This document shows positions 7,387-15,880 of a stretch of 55,372 nucleotides of DNA, piece by piece. The position numbers and the translations under genes are program-made. The notes under the pieces were generated by a model. It saw only the letters and a program-made list of their open reading frames with translations. It was not told the origin of the DNA and did no database searches. The stretch is taken from contig JAKAJV010000118.1 in NCBI GenBank assembly GCA_021813585.1, positions 1-55,372 on the forward strand. Direction: 5' to 3'. The stretch is from Bacteroidota bacterium. GTDB lineage: Bacteria > Bacteroidota > Ignavibacteria > Ignavibacteriales > Ignavibacteriaceae. Position 1 is the first letter of the stretch. Each line of letters starts with the position of its first letter.

Positions 7387-9998
7387 AATTCCTGCCTTGT
7401 TAAAATTTTGTAGCGGTTCTTCCGGCTCCTTACTTCGCAACCAGGAAGCCTGAAAGAGAATCCCCAATTGTTTTTTATACGGGTTATTTTTAACAGCAAA
7501 TTGTTTGCGCCTTTTTGCAGCGGAAGCTTAATTGAAAATTCATCCGGTAATAATTTATCCGGATGTACTTTTGAAAAAGCTGTCTTCCCGTTGATAAACA
7601 ATTCGATACCGCCTGAGACCCCCAACTCAGCAGTTACGACTGTGTCTGTTTCAGATTCAATATTGGCAAATGCATATGTTACCGAACTTGAATCAGCTTC
7701 CGGGAAGAGCCGGGATAGATCAATAACATCTTGATACCCGGACTCTGTTCTAAACCATCTATGCTTTTCCGAGCCGGAATATAACTCTTGAGTTACTTTC
7801 GGAGCGGCATTTTTCTCACCGCCCATAGCCGAAAGATAATCGGTCTGTGAAGCCAGCTTTCCATCTTTATTCGGAAATGGATTTATCATGAGCCATTCCC
7901 TAAAGTACTTTCCCGGAAGCAATGAGACAGAAAGCCGCACGGCATCTTGCGATAACATTGAGCCATGTTCATTTAACATGGAAAGAGATTTCATCAGCCC
8001 GGTTTTTACATCGTCAAAGTCATTTATCTTTTCATCGAATTTATCAGTTACCCTGTCTAATGCATAATCCGTGTTTTCATTCTTCCACAGATTAACAAAT
8101 TCATTGTTCAGTACTTTCTCCCGTCTGATTATTCCATCGATTAGCCCGCGGACTTTTTTAATTGAATTTCTTTTCGCATAAATCCGGTTAGCAGGCAGTG
8201 AATCGGCATGAGCATATAAGTTGGCTGCTTTTATTAAATCAAGTCTTTCGAGAGCAAGAGCTTGATATAAGATGCAGACAAAGTCAATATATTCTCGATC
8301 CTCCTTGTAAAAATTAATTCTAATTCGAGAGAGAGTTTTTTCGGCTTCTATTGAAACTTTAAGAACCCTATCCCAATCCTTTACTGAAATCCGGATCTGC
8401 ATTCCTGAATCCGGAAGCAGCTTCTCAAAAAGGATTTTATCGTTCATCCCGTCTGCCGGCTCTAGAGAAGAAATCTTTTCCAGTTCGCGGATTGACTTAG
8501 TATAGCCGATGCCTGCGCTTCCGTAAATACTTCTGTTAAATCTTCTATCGAATTCAGTTGAATCATTTGATTCTGGATTCCAGCTTTTATCAGCAGCATA
8601 TGCAATGCCGTACCAATCGTTTGAGAACATTGCTTTGCCGCCATCATCCCAGGTAGTTAAAAGCATTCCATCTGCACCCGCCTTAATTCCCGCTCTAACA
8701 AATCCTTTTATGTTGCCAAATGTTTGAATGTAATCCGGGAAAATCCGGTTCGAGTTTAGTACGCCGGGCGAAACAAAAAATTTAACGCCCGCATCTTTTA
8801 ACGGCTGAATATGTTTTGAATAAGATTCGAGATTGTCGTACGCCCATGTTGCAACAATAACATCTTTGGGAAGCCTGGTAAGAAGCTGCGGGTATTCCAG
8901 CAGAACATCTCCCCACATAATAATTCCGGTATTAAAATTCTTTGCAATGTTGTAGAGCTTCATTATATGCCGGAAGTAAACGTTCGCATAGCCGATACTA
9001 TCTACAAGCTTTTTCGATGCGCTTTTCCCGAGATCGAAGGTTTCATCGCAGTTGATGTTGAAGTACGGCGCATTGAATGCCGGTATCATTTCGGAATAAA
9101 TATCTTCTAAAAATTTATAGCTCTCCGGAAGCACCGGCGAGATTAGTGTGCCGCTTTCGCCTAGATGAGCATACTCAGGCGTCTTTAAAATATTATTGAA
9201 ATGACCGAACGATTGGAATCCGCCAACCAGGGTGATGTTATACTTAGTTGCGTACTGCGCCAGTTCTTTCCACTGATCGATCGTAATTGAGCCGCTGTCG
9301 GGTGAAAACTCAGGATGGCTTTTCGTCTTCACAACATTCTCAACGTAATGATTGAGCATGTTTATTTTCATTTCAGCTAGTCTTCTAATCTGGTATTTTA
9401 TGAACTCAATCTTCGGTACGGGTCCGCGGGAAATATCGTCCATTACTCCGCGGATCTTAAGTGAAGGATAATCTGTAATCCGAAGTCCGGGCAAAAAAGT
9501 TTTATTAGATAAGCCGCGAACAATTTGCTTTAATGTCTGCAGCCCGTAGAACAATCCCTTTTGATCCTTCGCTGAAATGAATATTGTATCGGTACTGATT
9601 AAAAGCTTGTAGCCTTCGTCGCCAAGCTTTGCTTCCGGGAGAATGTTATACTTGCTGCAAACAGCTTTGTAAATTTCATCCTCATCCGGTAAGCCAATTA
9701 AGATATGCTTTGTGGAATTTATTCCTTCTTTAATTGAAATGTGCAGGTTGGATCTTAATTCTTCGTCCAGTTCGTTAATTGCATTTCTTAGCGGTTCAAA
9801 GCTTCGGCAGAATTGTTCAAGATTTACGGCTTTGATGTTTAGAAGAAATTTATCATCCGTAAACAGGAATTCTTTCGGCTGCGGCACTACTGTAAGTATC
9901 TTTTGCTGCGAAAAGACAGAATGCGAAAATGCCAGACCCGTTATAGCTGCAAGCTTGAACAGTATCTGGAAAATATTTTTTAAAGACGGATTCAGCAT
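7383..9998 (-). CDS. GH20-family beta-N-acetylhexosaminidase-like protein
   Basis: The product has 871 residues with an N-terminal signal/anchor (LAAITGLAFSHSVFSQQ). Domain order: GH20 zincin-like N-domain (KILTVVPQPKEF to GLFYGLQTLKQIV), then a TIM-barrel beginning RITDYPSLKIRGVMDDISRG, with INCDETFDLG (about residue 318, the catalytic Asp-Glu pair) and LLTTWDDGG (about 449). A helical stretch follows, then a C-terminal jelly-roll-like module with IELFINGKTAFS and QKGANNLLLKI. GH20 enzymes cleave terminal GlcNAc or GalNAc by substrate-assisted catalysis. ATG overlaps the upstream stop (TAATG at 9998) and its own stop overlaps the GH105 start. The CDET form instead of GGDE is seen in some GH20-like proteins, so the exact sugar is uncertain. 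Confidence 0.85.
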   Translation of the reverse strand: MLNPSLKNIFQILFKLAAITGLAFSHSVFSQQKILTVVPQPKEFLFTDDKFLLNIKAVNLEQFCRSFEPLRNAINELDEELRSNLHISIKEGINSTKHILIGLPDEDEIYKAVCSKYNILPEAKLGDEGYKLLISTDTIFISAKDQKGLFYGLQTLKQIVRGLSNKTFLPGLRITDYPSLKIRGVMDDISRGPVPKIEFIKYQIRRLAEMKINMLNHYVENVVKTKSHPEFSPDSGSITIDQWKELAQYATKYNITLVGGFQSFGHFNNILKTPEYAHLGESGTLISPVLPESYKFLEDIYSEMIPAFNAPYFNINCDETFDLGKSASKKLVDSIGYANVYFRHIMKLYNIAKNFNTGIIMWGDVLLEYPQLLTRLPKDVIVATWAYDNLESYSKHIQPLKDAGVKFFVSPGVLNSNRIFPDYIQTFGNIKGFVRAGIKAGADGMLLTTWDDGGKAMFSNDWYGIAYAADKSWNPESNDSTEFDRRFNRSIYGSAGIGYTKSIRELEKISSLEPADGMNDKILFEKLLPDSGMQIRISVKDWDRVLKVSIEAEKTLSRIRINFYKEDREYIDFVCILYQALALERLDLIKAANLYAHADSLPANRIYAKRNSIKKVRGLIDGIIRREKVLNNEFVNLWKNENTDYALDRVTDKFDEKINDFDDVKTGLMKSLSMLNEHGSMLSQDAVRLSVSLLPGKYFREWLMINPFPNKDGKLASQTDYLSAMGGEKNAAPKVTQELYSGSEKHRWFRTESGYQDVIDLSRLFPEADSSSVTYAFANIESETDTVVTAELGVSGGIELFINGKTAFSKVHPDKLLPDEFSIKLPLQKGANNLLLKITRIKNNWGFSFRLPGCEVRSRKNRYKILTRQEL

Positions 9999-12049
9999 TA
10001 TTTTAGTAAAATTATTTTCTTTGAAATAAATTGGCTGCCGAAATTTAGTACGGCAAAGTACACTCCGCTAGGTAATTCGTTGCCGTTCAGTGCATATTCC
10101 AGTCTGCCGCCGGACGGGAAGAATTTTATTTCCTTTATTTCTCTGCCGAGTATATCATAAATTTTAAGATATATATTTTTGATACCGGATAGTGAAGCCG
10201 GAAGCTCCACGGAAATTTTTGCCTGGCTGTTAAACGGATTCGGATAAATATTTAACGCAGGTAGATCCTCAGCTTTAGTATTAGCTCCGGATAATTTAAC
10301 GCCCGTTACTACCCTGCTCCTGTCAACATTCAAAGCCGCTGCCCATAAGGTTGCGTCTTCACCGTTCATTCCTTTTGGAAGATGAAAAAATCCGAGAGTT
10401 AATAGGCTGTCTGAGATCTGGCTTTGCGTTTCAATGTCCATCTCGTAATTTTCATTGAGTAAAGAGACGTCAATAATTTTTAACAAGCTGTCTCTTTCAT
10501 AAAGCATTATGTTCAATGCGGAAATACTTGATGGATCTACCGGCGCCGAAAAATAAAGCCTAAGCATACTGCCCGCTGCATTCTCTCTTACGATCCTCGG
10601 CTTTTCTTTGTAAGATATTTTCAGTTCTGCTGAATCTATAAATCTGAACGCCGGACCTTCTACCAGCCGGTCTCCTTCATAAGCGCCAATATCCGGTGCT
10701 GCACCATCGAATGACTGCGTCCATCCGAACTCGGGAAAGCTTATAAGTTTTCCTGCGTCAACGGCAGGACTGTTTGCCTGTAATCTTAAATCGAAATTTT
10801 GAACATCGGCAAACATCACATCGGTATATTTACCATGAATCTCTTGCGAGTTGTTCTTTAGGTTCGATGCCCAGTCCTTGTTTGAAATATCATAGTCGAA
10901 CTCGTTTGAAGAATCCCAGTAATCCAGCATCCATCCTCTGTTCCCCGTAAAATAATAAGCGTTGTTAAAGTGCTTTAAATTTTTGGCTGTGGTGTTTTGG
11001 TCCATTGCAAACGCTTTGCCTACGCCGCAAAAGCTGTTGTTGAAAGCATACATGGGGTAAGAAAGGTTTCCGCTTGCATCACCGTAAACTTTCCAGAACG
11101 AAGTCGCAATTGAGTTCGACCAGGAATCTTTATCCGAGGTAATTAGATTTCCATAGTAATAAATATAACCGCCGTTCACATGATCGACCGACAATGTCTT
11201 ATGGATATTGTGCGAACGGTTATGATAAATGTGAAGGTTGTATGTGTAGTACTCCGGTTCAAAATCGTTGTCGCGAATATTTCTGATTACGTTGCCGTAA
11301 ATTTCAACGTTGGAGTCGTAACCTTTTTGTGCAGTCCATCTTATTCCGTTAAATGCATTTTCAATAGTATTGTTTCTAATAACGATAGAGCCGCCGGTGC
11401 CCGAAAAATTAATCAAGCTGCCGTTGTAATACTGCATTAAGCCTTCGTGCATCGATGTCCATGCATCGGTTCCGTTGGCGTCTGTAACAAGCTTCCAGAG
11501 ATAATCTCCTCCCTGGTCCCAAAAACATTTTTCAACAAGCAGATGATGTGTGCCTGAGCCGGAAGCGTTTATTACTCGTTTGCCGCCGTAAAAAGTGCAG
11601 CCGGTAAAAGTAAGGTAAGATGAATTACTAATCTGAATAGGATTTGTCCACCCGTTCTGAAAAATAATATTTCCTATCTCAATCCAGCTTGAATTTTGAA
11701 TCTGGATCCAGTAATTTGAAGCTAAATTGGAAGGCACCGCAGCACCTCCGTCTATTACCGGCTGCTGACCGGCACCATTAAAATAGCCGTACAAACAAAT
11801 TGCCTTTTCCGGCAGACCGTTTCTGCTTATGAATTTTATTATTTCCTTATAGGTACCGGGCAGCAGGTAAACGGTATCTCCTGCTGCCGCAGAATTAATA
11901 GCTGAATTAATAGACTGCTTAGGACTGCCGGCAGTCAATCCATCATTGCTATCTTTACCAGACGGAGACACAAAAATATTTTTAGCTTGAGCTTTCGCCA
12001 GCCCGGAAAATAAAAGACAGAATAAAATAATTTTATAAGCTAATCTCAT
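9998..12049 (-). CDS. T9SS-exported right-handed beta-helix (pectate-lyase-like) protein
   Basis: The product has 683 residues. A signal peptide (MRLAYKIILFCLLFSGLAKAQA) precedes an opening typical of secreted beta-helix proteins (NIFVSPSGKDSNDGLTAGSP, AAAGDTVYLLPGTYKE). Asn-rich helix rungs such as HHLLVEKCFWDQGG and DFEPEYYTYNLHIYHN follow, then a beta-sandwich linker. The C-terminus from about residue 600 (YPNPFNSQ to FISKKIILLK) is a T9SS type A sorting domain. The fold suggests a polysaccharide lyase or hydrolase; no family-specific catalytic motif is certain. It is coupled to the downstream GH20 gene by a one-base overlap. A close paralogue lies upstream at 12364-14106. No clear Shine-Dalgarno sequence precedes the ATG. 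Confidence 0.82.
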   Translation of the reverse strand: MRLAYKIILFCLLFSGLAKAQAKNIFVSPSGKDSNDGLTAGSPKQSINSAINSAAAGDTVYLLPGTYKEIIKFISRNGLPEKAICLYGYFNGAGQQPVIDGGAAVPSNLASNYWIQIQNSSWIEIGNIIFQNGWTNPIQISNSSYLTFTGCTFYGGKRVINASGSGTHHLLVEKCFWDQGGDYLWKLVTDANGTDAWTSMHEGLMQYYNGSLINFSGTGGSIVIRNNTIENAFNGIRWTAQKGYDSNVEIYGNVIRNIRDNDFEPEYYTYNLHIYHNRSHNIHKTLSVDHVNGGYIYYYGNLITSDKDSWSNSIATSFWKVYGDASGNLSYPMYAFNNSFCGVGKAFAMDQNTTAKNLKHFNNAYYFTGNRGWMLDYWDSSNEFDYDISNKDWASNLKNNSQEIHGKYTDVMFADVQNFDLRLQANSPAVDAGKLISFPEFGWTQSFDGAAPDIGAYEGDRLVEGPAFRFIDSAELKISYKEKPRIVRENAAGSMLRLYFSAPVDPSSISALNIMLYERDSLLKIIDVSLLNENYEMDIETQSQISDSLLTLGFFHLPKGMNGEDATLWAAALNVDRSRVVTGVKLSGANTKAEDLPALNIYPNPFNSQAKISVELPASLSGIKNIYLKIYDILGREIKEIKFFPSGGRLEYALNGNELPSGVYFAVLNFGSQFISKKIILLK

Positions 12050-12092
12050 TAGTATGCGTAATCTTTCAAATTAAATTTATACTTCTCATTCG

Positions 12093-12303
12093 TTGGAATA
12101 ATGGAGTATTGGAGTGATGGAGTGTTGATTCTTGTTCAATATTCCAGCCAAGTGTATTTGAAATTCTTTTTAACGATGCTTGATACAGGATTCTTGATAC
12201 TCGATTTTCTGTACGGCATCGAGAATCAAGTATCGAGTATCCAGAATCTACAAGATAAATTCTCAGATTTTAGTATAGAGGTATCCAATACTCCATTATT
12301 CCA
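12093..12303. repeat. TGGARTARTGGA-type inverted repeat (copy 2), long loop
   Basis: TGGAATAATGGAGTATTGGA at 12094-12113 is exactly inverse-complementary to 12284-12303. The left arm continues with two more units (GTGATGGAGTGTTG). The arms enclose about 170 bases that include the GATACTCGAT-type repeat. Same family as 3833-3911, 20650-20691 and 48059-48144. Confidence 0.8.
12180..12252. repeat. GATACTCGATTCTCGAT-type inverted repeat (copy 1)
   Basis: The left arm reads TTGATACAGGATTCTTGATACTCGAT in quasi-repeated units (GATTCTTGATACTCGAT core, 12190-12206). The right arm reads ATCGAGAATCAAGTATCGAG and onward to 12252. Units of about 8-9 bases alternate between GATACTCGAT and GATTCTTGAT forms. 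A second copy lies at 20556-20601. Confidence 0.7.
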
Positions 12304-12363
12304 TTTTTACCACTTTGCTATAAAACAATTTGTTGAGTAATCTCGTTATAAAATTTTCAATAT

Positions 12364-14106
12364 TTAATGCTTTCTGATTGTCGAAGCCCAGAATGTTGCA
12401 GCCTCGCCGTTTATTCCTTTAGGCATTTGATTAAATGAAATAGAAAACTCTCCTTCACCCAGCAACATCCCGGCTTCAATTACCATTTGATATTCATTCT
12501 CAGGGAATGAAACCGAAGCGATCTTCATTTTTTTGCCTCCTTTGTATATCGAGATAAATTCTTTCCTAACAGATGAAGCGTCTATCTTATCTGAAAAATA
12601 AATTACTATTTTATTTCCTTTGATATAATTCCTGACTATGCGCGGCTTTTCCTTTAAATTTATTTTACTCCCCGGCGGCACAAGATATCTGAACGGCGGA
12701 CCTTCAACTAATTTATTATTTTCATAAGCGCCTATATCTGGCGCCTTCCCTTCAAAGGACTGAATCCAATTAAATTCCTTTAGCGAAATAATTTTCCCGG
12801 CATCAATCCCGGCGCTTCCCGGCTGAAGCTTTAATTTTTCTTTTGATGGATCTTTAAATTTTATATCGCAAATCTTTCCATGCATTTCCTGCCTGTGGTT
12901 AAAAAGGTTTTTAGGGAACGGTTTGTTTGAAATATCGTAATCGAATTCGTCCGAAGAATCCCATTCATTTAGATCCCATGCATAATCCGTTTTGAAATAG
13001 TAAGCGTTGTTGTAATGCTTAAGATACATTGCTTTGCCGTGCATATTCAAGAAAGCCGTTCCGAAAGTATAGAAGCTGTTGTTGAATGCATAAAGCGGAT
13101 AGCTCAATTTTCGCTCGGTACCGTAAAGCTTCCATATACCGTTGCAGATTTTAACTGTCCAGGAATCCGAATCTGATGTAACCACATTACCGTAGTATAA
13201 AATCAGACCGCCTTCAACATTGTCCACCGAAAAAGTTTTGTGTACATTGTGCGAGCGGTTGTGGTAGATGTGAAGGTTGTAAGTGTAGTACTCCGGTTCA
13301 AAGTCGTTGTCGCGTATGTTTGAAATATCATTGCCGTAAATTTCTATATTTGCATCGTAACCCTTCTCGCCTCTAAACCGGATGGCGTTATATGCGTTGG
13401 TAATTATATTGTCTCTTATTACAATTGAACCGCCGGTTTTATGGAAGTCGATAAGCGAGCCGTTAAAGTATCCCATGCTCATGTGGTGCATCGAAAGCCA
13501 TGCATCAACGCCCAGTGAATCCTTTTCAGCCTTCCACAAAAAATTCCCGCCCTGATCCCAAACGCATCCTTCGACTAAGATATGATGAGTATGAATTCCT
13601 TCGGCATTAATTACTCTTCTCCCCCCGTAAAATTCACATTGCCGGAAAGTAAGGTAAGATGAATTCTCAACTTTAATCGGGTAAGTCCATCCGTTAATAA
13701 ATTTTAAATTTGATACCGTAATCCAACTTGAATTAGTAATGCGCATCCAATCATCTTGTGCATCGTTGGAAGGAGTCTCAAGCCCGCCGTCAATTTGCGG
13801 GTAATTACCCCGGTTGTCGGGTACGCCGCAAAGGTAAATAGGCTTGTCGGGCAAACCGCTTTTGCCGTTAAAAATTATTATTCCTTTATAGGATCCGGGC
13901 AGAATATAAATCGTATCTCCGGCAGATGCTTTTTTAATTGCAGTGCTTATATCATTAAGCGAGCTTTCAATTGTTAAACCTGAATTCTGATCGCTGCCGT
14001 CCATAGAGACATAAATGATTTTGCTCTGCCCATAAATTGAAAATAAACACCCGATTATTGCAAGAAGTCGGATAAGGAAGATTTTACTTATTAAATTCAA
14101 ATTCAT
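12364..14106 (-). CDS. Right-handed beta-helix protein, paralogue without sorting domain
   Basis: The product has 580 residues and is closely related along its length to the neighbour at 9998-12049. It shares YGGxRVINA, HHxLVExCxWDQGG, DFEPEYYTYNLHIYHN, PDIGAYE and KGxNGExATxWA. A signal peptide (LLAIIGCLFSIYGQS) is present. Unlike the neighbour it stops directly after the beta-sandwich linker (ATFWASTIRKH), so it lacks the YPNPFN sorting domain of about 80 residues. It should therefore stay in the periplasm or leave by another route. ATG at 14106 has no evident Shine-Dalgarno sequence. The fold suggests a polysaccharide lyase or hydrolase; activity is unproven. Confidence 0.8.
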   Translation of the reverse strand: MNLNLISKIFLIRLLAIIGCLFSIYGQSKIIYVSMDGSDQNSGLTIESSLNDISTAIKKASAGDTIYILPGSYKGIIIFNGKSGLPDKPIYLCGVPDNRGNYPQIDGGLETPSNDAQDDWMRITNSSWITVSNLKFINGWTYPIKVENSSYLTFRQCEFYGGRRVINAEGIHTHHILVEGCVWDQGGNFLWKAEKDSLGVDAWLSMHHMSMGYFNGSLIDFHKTGGSIVIRDNIITNAYNAIRFRGEKGYDANIEIYGNDISNIRDNDFEPEYYTYNLHIYHNRSHNVHKTFSVDNVEGGLILYYGNVVTSDSDSWTVKICNGIWKLYGTERKLSYPLYAFNNSFYTFGTAFLNMHGKAMYLKHYNNAYYFKTDYAWDLNEWDSSDEFDYDISNKPFPKNLFNHRQEMHGKICDIKFKDPSKEKLKLQPGSAGIDAGKIISLKEFNWIQSFEGKAPDIGAYENNKLVEGPPFRYLVPPGSKINLKEKPRIVRNYIKGNKIVIYFSDKIDASSVRKEFISIYKGGKKMKIASVSFPENEYQMVIEAGMLLGEGEFSISFNQMPKGINGEAATFWASTIRKH

Positions 14107-14232
14107 TTTAAGGGGTCACACTTTTTAGTCAAAGAATTATTTATAATTTCTCAGCGTACTCTGTGTTACTGCAATTAAACCTAAATTTGTCATTAGATTT
14201 TTATGTAATATCGTAAGTTATTATTATTCATT

Positions 14233-14282
14233 ACCTCACCCATGCCCCTCTCCTGGCAGGAGAGGGGATTGAGGGGTGAGGT
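14233..14282. repeat. CCCCTCTCC/GGAGAGGGG palindrome
   Basis: ACCTCACCCATGCCCCTCTC pairs with GAGAGGGGATTGAGGGGTGAGGT around a CTGGCAG centre. The core resembles the inner palindrome of the element at 1925-2041 (CCCCCTTCTCTTG / CAAGAGAAGGGGG), but the outer AGTCACC arms are missing here. It is a REP-like or MITE-like intergenic element. Confidence 0.7.
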
Positions 14283-14422
14283 TAGAAATAATTACTGATT
14301 ATATATTTAAGACCGATTTATTATTTCTAATGAATTATTTGGGCTAAAATTTTTGCCTTTTGTGTTAAGATATTTTTGATGTTTCCAATTTTTAATTTTT
14401 AATTGCGGCTTGCCGCTTTGTG

Positions 14423-14496
14423 TTTTCTCAGCGCTCTCTGTGGTTAATGGTTTTTTTACCACAGTGAACACAGAGGAAACGCAGAGGGAACGGAGA
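14423..14496. repeat. CACAGAGAACACAGAG-type inverted repeat
   Basis: TTCTCAGCGCTCTCTGTGGT on the left and ACCACAGTGAACACAGAGG plus AAACGCAGAGGGAACGGAG on the right form an imperfect inverted repeat around TAATGGTTTTTTT. The right arm is itself a run of ACACAGAG-like units. A partial copy (CTCAGCGTACTCTGTG) sits at 14150-14165. Confidence 0.65.
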
Positions 14497-14510
14497 CCTT
14501 AATTTTATTT

Positions 14511-15782
14511 TCACTCTTTTTTCCCGAACTTATAATTGTAATAGTCCGATAAAAATCTTAACCCGAATGAAGTAGAAATATCTACTCTTGCCGTAAACCA
14601 GATATGCCCGTGCTTCTCTCTCATTCTTGTTTCAAAAAAAGCGCCGGCTAAATTTTTATCCGGATGATTAAGCGGATAGCGGTTCTTCAAAACAAAGTTT
14701 AACGAGCGCTCTACGTTTATCTTGAACTCATCTCCTGCGCCCTCTTCGATAAGTTTTAGCCAGAGAATTCCGGCAAACGATGTTGCCGAACCGCAAACGG
14801 AATTCTGATTCTTCTTACCGTTAACATAATTGATATAGAAGATTGTCCCGTCCTTAGATTGCATCTTCGCATAAGCTTCTGCTGTCTTCTTTGCCGCATC
14901 AAGATACTTCTTATTACCCGTAATCTTATATCCTTCGATTAAAGATTCAGCATACCATATAGGGAAGCGCGGATGTATTCTGCCTTCGGCTTTGTTGTTC
15001 GGCATAAAGTCCATCCAAACTCCCTCCGGTCCCTGCTTCTCAACAAGGCTTTCGCAGAGATCGATAAATACCTTTTTGTATTTCTCATCCTTTGTGTAAT
15101 CGTACATGTCTTTGAAGATATATCCCTCGTTATTCGGACGGGCAACATCATACAGCGTTTGATTTTTTTTACCTTTCCAGAACGGGCTGTTTTCCTTCAG
15201 CACTTCGCCGGAATTCGGATCGACATTATCGTAAAAGATTTTTTGTTCCGGCACGTACATATGCTCAAGCATCCATTCGCCCGCTTGTGTTGGTACTTCG
15301 GCATACTTTTTAATTCCGGTAGCGCGCCACAAATTAAATAGCCCGTTTGTTCCATCCGATATAGTTGCAAACACGATATAATCTATCCCATCGCCGTGGA
15401 TTGCGTTCAACATGCCGTTCAGTTTTGGATTGTCTTTTATTTGAAGGCTGCACCACCAGTCGCCTGCCCGCTCCGCATTTTTAAGAAATTTTTTATTGCC
15501 TGTAATTTTATATGCATCAACCAAGGCAAAGATAATCTGCCCGGTATGCCAGGCGGGTTCATACGGGTGCCACTTGCCTTCAATCCAGTTATAGTCGCAG
15601 CGCGATTTACCTTCCTTATCGAGAAGAACATTGCAAGCATAATTAGCGCCGTTGTTAATAGCCTTTAATATTTCCGTCTTCAGTGAATCCTGACCCTCAG
15701 CCGGAAAAATTCTTATTGGCAGCAATATAGTTAGGACAATGAGAAAATAAAATTTTGTAAAAGGTTTTTTAAATGTGTTCAT
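14511..15782 (-). CDS. (alpha/alpha)-barrel carbohydrate-active protein, function not assigned
   Basis: The product has 423 residues. From a signal peptide (FYFLIVLTILLPIRIFPAEG) the protein runs through repeated helical hairpins of the pattern VDAYKITGNKKFLKNAERAGDWW, FNLWRATGIKKYAEVP and IEGYKITGNKKYLDAAKKTAEAYAK. This pattern belongs to (alpha/alpha)6 toroids shared by GH88/GH105-like hydrolases, some polysaccharide lyases and uronyl epimerases. PAWHTGQIIFAL and the closing GHIWFTARVDISTSFGL are distinctive, but I cannot name the family. The frame extends to 15884; ATG at 15782 or 15794 fits the signal peptide better. It lies among secreted uronate-active genes, so a role on the same glycan is inferred. 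Confidence 0.72.
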   Translation of the reverse strand: MNTFKKPFTKFYFLIVLTILLPIRIFPAEGQDSLKTEILKAINNGANYACNVLLDKEGKSRCDYNWIEGKWHPYEPAWHTGQIIFALVDAYKITGNKKFLKNAERAGDWWCSLQIKDNPKLNGMLNAIHGDGIDYIVFATISDGTNGLFNLWRATGIKKYAEVPTQAGEWMLEHMYVPEQKIFYDNVDPNSGEVLKENSPFWKGKKNQTLYDVARPNNEGYIFKDMYDYTKDEKYKKVFIDLCESLVEKQGPEGVWMDFMPNNKAEGRIHPRFPIWYAESLIEGYKITGNKKYLDAAKKTAEAYAKMQSKDGTIFYINYVNGKKNQNSVCGSATSFAGILWLKLIEEGAGDEFKINVERSLNFVLKNRYPLNHPDKNLAGAFFETRMREKHGHIWFTARVDISTSFGLRFLSDYYNYKFGKKE

Positions 15783-15880
15783 TTTTAATTCCATTCTTTT
15801 AACTAAATAGCATAAAGATAACTTACCTGCCTGTCGGTAGCTTGCTAAGGAGAAGGTATTACGGGGTGAGGTTGCTAGTC

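Larger units (their letters stand above)
12050..12363. other. 314-base spacer made largely of nested repeats
   Basis: The spacer lies between the two beta-helix paralogues. It contains a perfect 20-base inverted repeat (12094-12113 with 12284-12303) that encloses a second, different inverted-repeat family (12180-12252). Both are annotated separately. An open frame over 12101-12340 is built from the repeats and is not regarded as a gene. No remnant of a sorting domain for the upstream paralogue can be read downstream of its stop. Confidence 0.7.
14107..14510. other. 404-base intergenic region with two repeat elements
   Basis: No gene is supported. It holds a strong GC-rich palindrome (14233-14282), a lone CTCAGCGTACTCTGTG phrase (14150-14165) and a longer CACAGAG-type inverted repeat (14423-14496). 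The palindrome may act as a terminator-like structure after the 14511-15782 gene, but no T-run adjoins it. Confidence 0.6.

Noticed and set aside
12101-12340. A 79-codon open frame between the beta-helix genes
   Set aside because: It is made of the two repeat families, has no family features and no ribosome-binding site.
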